A DNA stretch of 64,000 bases from Candidatus Rokuibacteriota bacterium (GTDB lineage Bacteria > Methylomirabilota > Methylomirabilia > Rokubacteriales > CSP1-6), in the NCBI GenBank assembly GCA_003221515.1, contig QHSI01000109.1, positions 58,532 through 122,531 of the forward strand, written 5' to 3'. The translations under genes were made by a program, and so were the position numbers. Of the stretch, positions 55,603 through 62,924 are shown in pieces. Positions within the stretch are counted from its first letter, which is position 1. Every line of letters begins with the position of its first letter. The notes under the pieces were generated by a model that searched no databases, was not told the origin of the DNA, and saw only the letters and a program-made list of their open reading frames with translations.

Positions 55603-56289
55603 ATGCTGGACTCCAGAACCTACGTGACTGAACAACGGGAGAGGGCGATCACGATCCGCGGCGCTGGAACGCTGGCAGCACGCCTCCTGCTCGTCCTCGT
55701 TCAGGCGAGTTCTTGCGCTCCGCTGAAGAATTCGGAGCCACCCCGCGCCGAAACTCCGCCGTCTCGCGAGGTACAACAGCCTCCCCCTGCTTCTCCGGTC
55801 GAGCAGCCTCAACCGACGCCGACGGAGCCTCCGCCGACGGCGACGGAGCAAGCGAAGCCGGCCCAACCGCCCCAGCCGAAGGCGGCAGAGCCGTCTCAGG
55901 CGAAGCCGGCGGCGCCGGCTCGACCGAAGCCCCCAGAGCCGCCTAGGCCGAGAGAGAGCGCAGCCGCGCTGCCCTCGGGGCAGGAGCGAGCCGCGATCCA
56001 CGACCTGACCTCGCTCGAGAAGCGACTGCGCGACACCAGTGCGATTGGCGTGTTCACCAAGCTGTCGCTCAAGAACGAGGTCGACGACCTGCTGGAGCGA
56101 TTCCGTACCTTCCACGAGGGGCGGGGCGGGACGACCCTCGCCAAGCTCCGGGAGAACTACGATCTTCTGGTTCTCAAGGTGGTGGCGCTCCTGCAAGACA
56201 AGGACTCAGCGCTCGCTCGAGACATTTCCACGTCGCGCGAAGCGCTCTGGGATCTTCTGAAGGATCCAGTCAAGTTCAAGACCCTCTGA
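55603..56289 (+). CDS. Proline-rich putative lipoprotein
   Basis: The 228-residue protein has a hydrophobic start (GTLAARLLLVLVQASSC) with a lipobox-like ASSC at about residue 38. Then follows about 75 residues of Pro/Ala/Glu/Gln repeats (PPPTATEQAKPAQPPQPKAA) and a C-terminal helical domain (HDLTSLEKRLRDTSAIGVFT, NEVDDLLERFRTFHEG, ALWDLLKDPVKFKTL). The linker is of the type that spans the periplasm, with the helical domain possibly binding envelope partners. ATG 55603 and GTG 55624 are both possible starts; neither has a clear ribosome site. The small gene at 56.3 kb follows by 17 bases. Confidence 0.7.
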   Translation: MLDSRTYVTEQRERAITIRGAGTLAARLLLVLVQASSCAPLKNSEPPRAETPPSREVQQPPPASPVEQPQPTPTEPPPTATEQAKPAQPPQPKAAEPSQAKPAAPARPKPPEPPRPRESAAALPSGQERAAIHDLTSLEKRLRDTSAIGVFTKLSLKNEVDDLLERFRTFHEGRGGTTLAKLRENYDLLVLKVVALLQDKDSALARDISTSREALWDLLKDPVKFKTL

Positions 56290-56306
56290 CTCGACGGGAG
56301 GAGAAG

Positions 56307-56561
56307 ATGATCAATCGCACGCAGGTCTGGGCTGCGATTCTGTCGGCCATCGCCCTGTTCGCCGGCCCCTCGCCGGCCGCGGATGACCCGGCGGTGCTCA
56401 AGGATCTGACGGCCGTCATCGCGCTGCAGGGTCAGCCGTGTGGGCAGGTGGTCAGCGCCGCCAAGCAGGGCGACAACGACTACGTCGCCGCCTGCCAGGA
56501 TGGAAGCCGCTACCACGTGTTCGTCAACGCACAGGGCAGGGTCGTCGTGCAAAAGCAGTAA
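56307..56561 (+). CDS. Small exported protein with two cysteines
   Basis: The 84-residue precursor starts at ATG 56307 with ribosome site GGGAGGAG six bases upstream. Signal peptide TQVWAAILSAIALFAGPSPA|A precedes a ~58-residue mature domain (LKDLTAVIALQGQPCGQVVS, then GDNDYVAACQDGSRYHVFVN) with two Cys that may pair, and the chain ends GRVVVQKQ. This resembles small periplasmic proteins of unknown function with a single beta sheet. It is probably co-transcribed with the proline-rich lipoprotein gene. Confidence 0.75.
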   Translation: MINRTQVWAAILSAIALFAGPSPAADDPAVLKDLTAVIALQGQPCGQVVSAAKQGDNDYVAACQDGSRYHVFVNAQGRVVVQKQ

Positions 56562-56565
56562 GCGT

Positions 56566-56784
56566 CTAGGCTCGGTCCTCGATCCACATCTTCGCCACCT
56601 TGATGGCGTAGTCGTCGGCATCCCGCGCAGTTTCGAACGTCACGCTGAGCAATGCGACCACGTCGTGCGTGTAAAACCTCCCGCCTTCGAACACGCCCAC
56701 CAGGGCCTTGGGACACCACCGATTGCCGCGCGCTTTGAAGGATTGCGACTCGATCCGCCATCCGTTGTGCTGGACCACACTCAT
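56566..56784 (-). CDS. Small hypothetical cytosolic protein
   Basis: This 72-residue product starts MSVVQHNGWRIESQSF at ATG 56784, with GGAGGG seven bases before it. It has the look of a small alpha/beta fold: WCPKALVGVFEGGRFYTHDV, then a C-terminal helix DADDYAIKVAKMWIEDRA. No membrane segment or signal. It converges on the small exported protein gene, with 4 bases between stops. I do not recognise a named family. Confidence 0.65.
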   Translation of the reverse strand: MSVVQHNGWRIESQSFKARGNRWCPKALVGVFEGGRFYTHDVVALLSVTFETARDADDYAIKVAKMWIEDRA

Positions 56785-57044
56785 GGGGCGCCCTCCTGGG
56801 CGGGCTCCGTGCAGCCCGGATGCCAAGCGCTGTCGCATCGGGACGAGGATTTGAAAATTAGGAAATTAGCCGGAGGTCGACCGGATACGTGAGGCTGCTC
56901 CGCACACGCTGGATCGATCGACGAGTCGCGCAGCGGATCACATCCGACAGTCGAGCGCCTTTGCGTTGACGTCGCGGACAGGTCGCGGGCTTCGGCCCGG
57001 CGAAGGACGAGGCCGGCGAGGGGCGGACCGGGCGGACGCTGTCC

Positions 57045-58343
57045 TTACGGCAGCCCGCGGACGGCGGCGCGGAGCTCATTCAGGTGGACGGCCTTGATGA
57101 CGGTGAGCCCCGACGCAACGGTGGGATCCGTGTACGTTGGCGCCGTCCCACCGACCGCCTGGTAGGCCTCGTTCAGCGCCCTCCGGAGCTCGGTGACGTG
57201 GACCCCCAGGACTCCAGTGCTCGTGGCGGCCGTCCAGGCGAACGGCATCAGCCCGCGGGCCGTACGGACACTATCGATGGCCGCTCGAAGCTCCGCGAAA
57301 TGGGCCGCCCGGACGATTGTGCCTTGCGCCACGAGTGGATCGTCGGTGAAGGTGAAGGCGATGGTCAGCGTCGCTGTCATCGTCGCGATCCCGATGGTGC
57401 CGATGGTGTCTCGAGCCGTGACGGTCAGCACATTCAAGCCGAGCTGGAGGGGGATGCCGCTGGCCGTCCACTTCGTGGTCCCCTCCGCCGTCCCGCTGCC
57501 GCCACGACTGTTCGACCACGTCACCTGGGTCACCCCGAGATTGGCGGACGCCGTTCCGGCAAGCGTGATTGGAGAGCTGCTCGTGGTATAGGGCGTAGGG
57601 TATCGAGGCGAGGTGATGGTCACGGTCGGCGGCGTTGTGACCGGCAGATCGATCCCGACGCCGGTCACCAAACGCGAGATGTCGTCTCCGGCGGCCGTGA
57701 AGGTCACGTTCACGATCGCGGCCGCAACTGTGGTGGGAGTAAAGCGCACCGTGACGGTCTGGGTCGCCCCGGCTCCACTGAGCGTGAACGGGCTCCCTGA
57801 CACGACGCTGAAGGGCGCGACGGTCGACACCGCCCCCGAGATCGCACCGGCGCGCGTGCTCTGCACGGTGAAGGTTCGATCCGCGAAGCTTCCGACGTTG
57901 ACGCTCCCGAAACTCGCGCTACCGATCGGGCTCACGGTCACCGAGCCTTGGGCGACGGCACCGGCGACGGGCGAGCAGGTGCTCTCGTGGCCGATCAGAT
58001 CCACGGCGGTCACTGAAACATTGTAGACGGTGCCGATGGTCAGCCCCGTGAGCCTGAAGCTCACCGTCGTGTTGGGCTCCGGGCTCAGCGTCGGCGACGC
58101 TACCTGAAAGAAGGCAGTTCCGGGACAGGGAGTCGGCCCCGGACTGTAATAGACGCGATAGAACGCCAGAGTCGTCAACGGGCTTCCATCGGTATTCGTG
58201 GTCGGGGCGATCCACGAGGCATCGAGGACGCCCGCGTGGCTAGGGCCTGCCAAGAGGAGTACTCCGCCGAGTGCCAGACCGATAGCGCGAAGCCATCGGA
58301 CAAACGTCGAACGACCGCCAGCGTTACGCCAACTTCTCGGCAT
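57045..58343 (-). CDS. Exported FN3/ASH/Ig-like surface protein with C-terminal ELR repeats
   Basis: From ATG 58343 the product is 432 residues. It has a signal peptide (WLRAIGLALGGVLLLAGPSHA|G), an FN3-like domain (DASWIAPTTNTDGSPLTTLA) and an ASH-like domain (GSASFGSVNVGSFADRTFTV). An Ig-like domain (ITSPRYPTPYTTSSSPITLA, VTQVTWSNSRGGSGTAEGTT) is followed by a C-terminal domain with three similar units (VRAAHFAELRAAID, LGVHVTELRRALNE, IKAVHLNELRAAVR). The first three domains are clearly paralogous to the riboswitch-controlled protein at 52.3-54.3 kb; the LamG end is replaced by the ELR module. A TTG start at 58391 would add 16 residues. No riboswitch was recognised upstream. Confidence 0.8.
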   Translation of the reverse strand: MPRSWRNAGGRSTFVRWLRAIGLALGGVLLLAGPSHAGVLDASWIAPTTNTDGSPLTTLAFYRVYYSPGPTPCPGTAFFQVASPTLSPEPNTTVSFRLTGLTIGTVYNVSVTAVDLIGHESTCSPVAGAVAQGSVTVSPIGSASFGSVNVGSFADRTFTVQSTRAGAISGAVSTVAPFSVVSGSPFTLSGAGATQTVTVRFTPTTVAAAIVNVTFTAAGDDISRLVTGVGIDLPVTTPPTVTITSPRYPTPYTTSSSPITLAGTASANLGVTQVTWSNSRGGSGTAEGTTKWTASGIPLQLGLNVLTVTARDTIGTIGIATMTATLTIAFTFTDDPLVAQGTIVRAAHFAELRAAIDSVRTARGLMPFAWTAATSTGVLGVHVTELRRALNEAYQAVGGTAPTYTDPTVASGLTVIKAVHLNELRAAVRGLP

Positions 58344-58720
58344 GCGTCGCTTGCATCCCCGGAGCGAAGAGTGCGCTGCGCACGCGGGCAACGGGCAGGA
58401 ACGGCAATCGCTCGCTGACCGGACTGGGATCCCCGGCGAATCCCACGCGCTGTCGCGGGCTGCTAGTGGAGCTGACTACTCATTGCGTCGGCGAGTCAGA
58501 AGACGACGGGACCAAGGAGACGAAACGCAGCGAAGATACCCAGAATGCGTTCTCACGCCGCGGACGCTATCGCAAAGCCGGTGCCAAACGTCTGGTCAGG
58601 GATAAACCTCACAACACATGCGGTGAACCGCAGACTTCGCCGACACCATCGGCAGTGAAGTCGATGGCCGCGCTGTCACGAGACGGACACCGATGACGGT
58701 AAGTGTCTGTATTCTGGGCG
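58344..58720. other. Intergenic stretch between the second surface-protein gene and the zinc-motif gene
   Basis: About 375 bases without a credible gene on either strand. Short open frames exist but lack ribosome sites and family motifs. The promoter of the minus-strand surface-protein gene should be here. I searched both strands for a cyclic di-GMP aptamer like the one at 52.2 kb and saw only a weak resemblance. Confidence 0.5.
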
Positions 58721-59062
58721 TCACGAGGCGCGTGGGCGCGGGACCGCGCGGGCGTCCAGCTCGAGCCGGGCTCTACGCCGAGTTGCGAAGCGCTCCGAAA
58801 CCGTCAGGGGGACCGCCGAGCTGGTGATCGACGCCATCCGCGCCAGTGGCCTCTGCGGTACGAGATTCGCGCACGTCCGCGCGTGGGCGACGATCGACTC
58901 TCTTAGATCGCCTCCGCAGTCGCGGCAGAGATAGCAGTCGTCGCCGATCTTGGTCCCGAGCTGCTCGGGTGTGTACGTTCGGTGGCACGTCCCGCAGAGT
59001 GCCACCGGATGGTCCGGACACAACGCGAAGAGCAACGATCTGAGTCGAATGAACACCAACAC
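58721..59062 (-). CDS. Putative zinc-finger protein with several Cys/His pairs
   Basis: The frame carries ALCPDHPVALCGTCHRTYT, then LGTKIGDDCYLCRDCGGDL and ESIVAHARTCANLVPQRPLA: two CxxC knuckles and an HxxxxC, enough for two zinc ligand sets. The rest of the C-terminus is Arg-rich without clear fold. GTG 59062 gives 113 residues; an upstream GTG at 59281 would give 186 residues, but the extra N-terminus has no recognised domain. A TTGACA at about 59,097-59,102 on the minus strand may be a -35. The dense Cys pattern argues for a real protein, but family and start are uncertain. Confidence 0.5.
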   Translation of the reverse strand: MLVFIRLRSLLFALCPDHPVALCGTCHRTYTPEQLGTKIGDDCYLCRDCGGDLRESIVAHARTCANLVPQRPLARMASITSSAVPLTVSERFATRRRARLELDARAVPRPRAS

Positions 59063-59296
59063 GACGTGCGCATCGTTGTCCTCGAACGACGAGCCTGTCA
59101 AGCCGGGCAGCGAAATAGTTCGGTGGAAGATGTGGATTCTGGTGGATAACTCCAGCACCGCCGCACCCTCTTCTTCATCTTTCTCGACGGATGCCTCTAT
59201 CCCTGTCGGCGAGGACTTTTCCACCGGGCGCCAAGCCCGCTGTTGCGCGAGCTTCGAGAAATGTGATTCGTTCGTCACCACCGACGAGGTGCATCG

Positions 59297-59905
59297 TTGA
59301 CGAAGAAGTTCAATCGAGGGTCGTACGATCCGATTGCCGTCGCGAAGGCCGAGCTCCGGCGCGAGGCGATTGCACGCCGCGATGCGCTGCCGGCGGCTGA
59401 GCGTCAGCTCGCGGCAGAGACCATCGCGGCCCGCGAGTTCCCGATCGCGGTCGCGTCTGGCACGGTCGTGTCCGGCTATTTCCCGATGAAGAGCGAGATC
59501 AGCCCGATTCCCCTGCTGCGCAAGCTTGCCGCCTTGGGAGCCCAGCTCGCGCTCCCGGTGGTCGCCGGAAAGCGCAAGCCGCTAATCATGCGGGCCTGGA
59601 GTCTGGGCGACCCGCTGGTCGCTGGCGTGTGGGGCATCCGCGAGCCCGGCCCCGAGGCATCGGAGGTAGAGCCCGACGTCGTGATCGTGCCGCTGCTCGC
59701 GTTCGATCGCCGCGGCCACCGTATCGGCTATGGCGCCGGCTACTACGACCTGACGGTCGCGAAGCTGCGGGAGAAGAAGCCGGTGGTCGCGGCCGGCATC
59801 GCCCTCGCGGCCCAGGAAATCGCCGCCGTGCCTACCACCCCCAGCGACGTCCGCCTCGATCTCGTGCTAACCGAGCGTGAACTGATCGACTGTCGCGCAG
59901 CCTGA
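59297..59905 (+). CDS. 5-formyltetrahydrofolate cyclo-ligase (MTHFS)
   Basis: This 202-residue protein has the MTHFS pattern: KAELRREAIARRDALPAAER at the N-terminus, SGYFPMKSEISPIPLLRKLA, and the family signature RIGYGAGYYDLTVAKLR (GxGxGYYD). It converts 5-formyl-THF to methenyl-THF with ATP, salvaging folate. The TTG at 59297 is preceded by GAGGTG at five bases. It stands alone between surface-protein and mobile-element debris. Confidence 0.9.
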   Translation: MTKKFNRGSYDPIAVAKAELRREAIARRDALPAAERQLAAETIAAREFPIAVASGTVVSGYFPMKSEISPIPLLRKLAALGAQLALPVVAGKRKPLIMRAWSLGDPLVAGVWGIREPGPEASEVEPDVVIVPLLAFDRRGHRIGYGAGYYDLTVAKLREKKPVVAAGIALAAQEIAAVPTTPSDVRLDLVLTERELIDCRAA

Positions 59906-59996
59906 GAAGCCCGCGCATCCTGTTCTACGGCCCAGATCAGGACCATGCTGTTGGAGTATTTGGGGAACTGGCGCGCGATGGCGCGCTGAGGGATTG

Positions 59997-60200
59997 TCGA
60001 GGCACGCGACCTATTGCGTGCGGTGCTCGTCAATCGCCGGATTTTCACGCCCGTGACGCGACCAGCGGAACTGCCAGCACGCACGGGCCCCGGCCGGAAG
60101 CCGCGGTTCACCTACGAGGTCAGGGGCGAGGGATCACTATCCACACTTTTCGCGGGGTTAATTTCTGCAGGTTCGGTGGTGGCCCCAACGGGACGCGATC
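59997..60200 (+). pseudogene. C-terminal remnant of a serine site-specific recombinase
   Basis: Reading from 59,997 gives VEARDLLRAVLVNRRIFTPV, then RFTYEVRGEGSLSTLFAGL and SVVAPTG. The order R-I-F-T-P, YEVRGEGSL and the terminal PTG is the usual end of large resolvase/invertase-type recombinases. The catalytic Ser domain and zinc-ribbon domain are missing. It marks a past integration event at the left border of the catabolic cluster. After PTG the frame runs into unrelated sequence. Confidence 0.55.
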
Positions 60201-60203
60201 GAC

Positions 60204-60689
60204 TTGCAGAATTCAACTGGCGGGACTCCGTGGGATAAGGCAGTATCCAAGGTCCTGGGCGCAAGGAGGGTGTCCCGGTATCGCCCCGACGGGACGGGCG
60301 CCTTCTTGACCTGCGGCGTGGTGCATCACAACCTCGCCCTGTTCAAAGCGCCCGCCGGGGCCAGGCCGACCGAGAAGGGAGCGATCGGCCTGAACCACTT
60401 TGCGTTCAAGGTGGAGAGCTACCGGGCCCTGCAAGCGGCCCACAGTCGCTTGGTGGAGGCTCGGGCCGCCATCGACCACATCGTGGACCACGGCATGACC
60501 CGGAGCGTCTACTTCCTGGATCCGGACGGGATCATGATGGAGCTGTTCAGCGATACGTATGCGACAGAGGAAGAAGGGCTGGCCTACATGAAATCGACGC
60601 GCGGAGGCGCGGCCCCGATGGACATCACCGCCGCGGAGCCCCCACGCGCGGAGGAGATTCCCCAAGCGGACTTCACCCGGGTCGGCTAG
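60204..60689 (+). pseudogene. 5'-truncated VOC (glyoxalase/extradiol dioxygenase) protein
   Basis: SKVLGARRVSRYRPDGTGAF, NHFAFKVESYRALQAAHSRL and VYFLDPDGIMMELFSDTY show the vicinal-oxygen-chelate fold with the second metal His (NHFAF) and Glu (MMELF). The first beta-alpha-beta unit, including the first His ligand, is missing: the frame picks up at the VLG strand right after unrelated sequence next to the recombinase remnant. It has no ribosome site, and ATG 60204 belongs to the foreign part. The truncated gene is 13 bases from the LLM gene, so it was probably the first gene of that operon. Confidence 0.65.
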
Positions 60690-60702
60690 CCGGCCGTCGC
60701 TC

Positions 60703-61746
60703 ATGGAGTCCGGGGTCTTCATCGAGTTCCCCACCCGTGCGGGGATGACGGACCGTGAGGCCTTTGCCGAGTGCTTCGCGCTGGTGGATGCCGCGGAGGC
60801 CCTGGGCGTTAACTCGGTGTGGCTGGCGGAGTACCATTTTTCCGCGATCAGCGTTCTGTCCTCGCCGATCACGATCGCCAGCGCCATCGCCGCCCGGACC
60901 CAACGCATCCGCATTGGCCTGGCGGTGGTGCTCCTGCCCCTGGCCCATCCGATCCACATCGCCGAGGACATCGCCACGTTGGACCACATCAGTCAGGGTC
61001 GGGTCGAGTTCGGCGTGGGGCGTGGCACGTTCCCTGACACGCACGACGGCTTCAACTCGCCCTTCGCCGAGAGCCGGGAGCGCTTCGACGAATACCTGGA
61101 GATCGTCGTCAAGGCGTGGACCCAGGAACGCTTCTCCTTCACGGGCAAACACTATCGGTGCGACAACCTGTGGGTGCGGCCCAAGCCGCTGCAGCGGCCG
61201 CACCCGCCGATCCGTGTCGGGATCACCTCCGAAGTCACCTTTCCCCTCGTGGGACGCCTGGGATTTCCCATCATCATCAACCCCTCCAGGGTATTCGCCC
61301 TCTCCGAGCTGGCGCCGTATATCAAGCAGTACCGCGAGGCCTGGCACGCGGCCGGCCACGCCGGGGCTCCTCAGGTGGGGCTCCGGGTGCCGCTCTACGT
61401 GGCCACGACGGCCGAGCGCGCCTACGCGGAGCCCAGGGCGAGCACCATGGCCGCCATGCAAGGCCTCGGTAATCGCGTGGCGGACAGCGCCTCGCGTGTG
61501 GGCACCACCGGCGACTGGAGCGCTCAGGCCCAACACGTCCGACGCATGAGCTACGACGATTGGCTGCGGGACAAGGTGGTCTACGGAACGCCGGAGAAGG
61601 TGGTCGATCGGCTTCAACAGCTGCGGGACGAGCTGGACCTGACGCAGATCCTGTACGAGGTCAACCACGGGCGCCAGCTTCCCTATGCGCTGCAGCTGGA
61701 GAATCTGAAGTTGATCAACGAGCGCGTCATTCCGCAACTCAAGTAG
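60703..61746 (+). CDS. LLM class flavin-dependent oxidoreductase (luciferase-like)
   Basis: This 347-residue TIM-barrel monooxygenase of the luciferase-like superfamily starts ESGVFIEFPTRAGMT. It contains VNSVWLAEYHFS (WLxEHH-like motif), RIRIGLAVVLLPLAHPI, AEDIATLDHISQGRVEFGVG and a PPIRVGIT strand. These enzymes use FMNH2 or F420; which one is not decided by sequence here. It is 26 bases from an amidohydrolase and follows a truncated VOC gene, a combination seen in degradation clusters for aromatic or other ring compounds. Confidence 0.9.
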   Translation: MESGVFIEFPTRAGMTDREAFAECFALVDAAEALGVNSVWLAEYHFSAISVLSSPITIASAIAARTQRIRIGLAVVLLPLAHPIHIAEDIATLDHISQGRVEFGVGRGTFPDTHDGFNSPFAESRERFDEYLEIVVKAWTQERFSFTGKHYRCDNLWVRPKPLQRPHPPIRVGITSEVTFPLVGRLGFPIIINPSRVFALSELAPYIKQYREAWHAAGHAGAPQVGLRVPLYVATTAERAYAEPRASTMAAMQGLGNRVADSASRVGTTGDWSAQAQHVRRMSYDDWLRDKVVYGTPEKVVDRLQQLRDELDLTQILYEVNHGRQLPYALQLENLKLINERVIPQLK

Positions 61747-61772
61747 TCCCGCTCCGGGAGCTGGAGGACGCC

Positions 61773-62924
61773 ATGCCGTTCCCAAGACTCAGTGATGTCG
61801 CCGTTGCACCGCAGACACTCGTCGCCATCGATCACGAGCCGCGGATTTCTGCCGACTCGCACATGACCGAGCCGCCGGACCTCTTCGAGACGCGGCTGCC
61901 ACCCGCGCTACGCGACCGCGCCCCGCGCTTTCCGAATCGCGACAATGCCGGCCCCAACGTGCGCGTGGGCGGCTGGGACCCGGGCGAGCGTCTCAAGGAC
62001 CAGGCGTACGACAGCATCAGCGCCGAGGTGCTCTATCCCACCCGCGGCGCTGCGGCCTGGGTGACGGGTGACCCGGAGCTCGAGGAAGCGTGTTGCCGCG
62101 CCTACAACGACTGGCTGATCGAATTTTGCAGCGCGGCGCCGCAGCGCCTCTGGGGCCTGGCGATGATCTCGTTGTGGAACATCGAGCACGCGGTTCGGGA
62201 GCTCGAGCGGTGCCGCACGCGAGGCCTGCGGGGAGCGACCATCGGGCTCGTACCGGCGGAAGACTTGCTCTACGGCTCGGAGCACTACGAGCGCTTCTGG
62301 GCCGCCTGCCAAGATCTGAGGATGTCGGTCAACCTCCACATCAATTCGGGTCCGGGGCGCATGAAATTCTCCCCCCAGCAGCGCAGCGGGCTCATGCCGG
62401 ATGGAGCGGCCGGGCACAAGTGGGATTGCATGAAGGCGGTGGGCAACATGGTCGCCGCCGGGGTGTTCGAGCGGTACCCTCGCCTGAACCTGGTGCTCGC
62501 GGAGGCCGGCGTCGGGTGGATCCCGTTCTTCGCCCAGGAGTTCGACTACTACCAGATGAGCTTCGGTCCGTCGCCGATCGGGCTCGGGCGGCAGCGCGAT
62601 ATTCCCAGGCCGCCCAGCGAATACATCTATCGGCACGTCTACGGGGCGTTCATTCAGGACACGGTCGGCTGCAAGCTGCTTCCCGAGTATGGCGCCGACA
62701 CGTTCATGTGGTCCAACGACTACCCGCACAGCGCCTGCATCTGGCCGGGAGCGACCCGGTTCATCGCGCAGGACCTGGGGCACCTCACGCCGGAGGCGCG
62801 GGCCAAGGTGCTGTGCGGCAACGCGGCCCGGTTGTACAACGATGGCGAGCTCCCGCCACCGGCCGACCCGCCGGGCAACGTGAATGATCTGGAGGCGTGG
62901 AACAAAGTCCACTGGCACGCGTAA
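61773..62924 (+). CDS. Amidohydrolase 2 family metal-dependent hydrolase/decarboxylase
   Basis: This 383-residue protein has ISADSHMTEPPDLFETRLPP (DxH/S metal motif near the N-terminus), NLHINSGPGRMKF, YPRLNLVLAEAGVGWIPFF and FMWSNDYPHSACIWPG (the D-Y-PH motif with catalytic Asp). It ends with AKVLCGNAARLYN, the standard amidohydrolase-2 C-terminal motif. Relatives include gamma-resorcylate decarboxylase and ACMSD. ATG 61773 has GGAGGA six bases upstream. The next gene starts inside its last codons. Confidence 0.9.
   Translation: MPFPRLSDVAVAPQTLVAIDHEPRISADSHMTEPPDLFETRLPPALRDRAPRFPNRDNAGPNVRVGGWDPGERLKDQAYDSISAEVLYPTRGAAAWVTGDPELEEACCRAYNDWLIEFCSAAPQRLWGLAMISLWNIEHAVRELERCRTRGLRGATIGLVPAEDLLYGSEHYERFWAACQDLRMSVNLHINSGPGRMKFSPQQRSGLMPDGAAGHKWDCMKAVGNMVAAGVFERYPRLNLVLAEAGVGWIPFFAQEFDYYQMSFGPSPIGLGRQRDIPRPPSEYIYRHVYGAFIQDTVGCKLLPEYGADTFMWSNDYPHSACIWPGATRFIAQDLGHLTPEARAKVLCGNAARLYNDGELPPPADPPGNVNDLEAWNKVHWHA

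Noticed and set aside
58344..58720. A second cyclic di-GMP riboswitch upstream of the 57.0-58.3 kb surface-protein gene
   Set aside because: Short matches such as ggggatgcaagc and ccccggcgaa exist, but the ordered core (ggcaaacc, GNRA-capped P2, gacgcaaag, receptor) could not be built on either strand.
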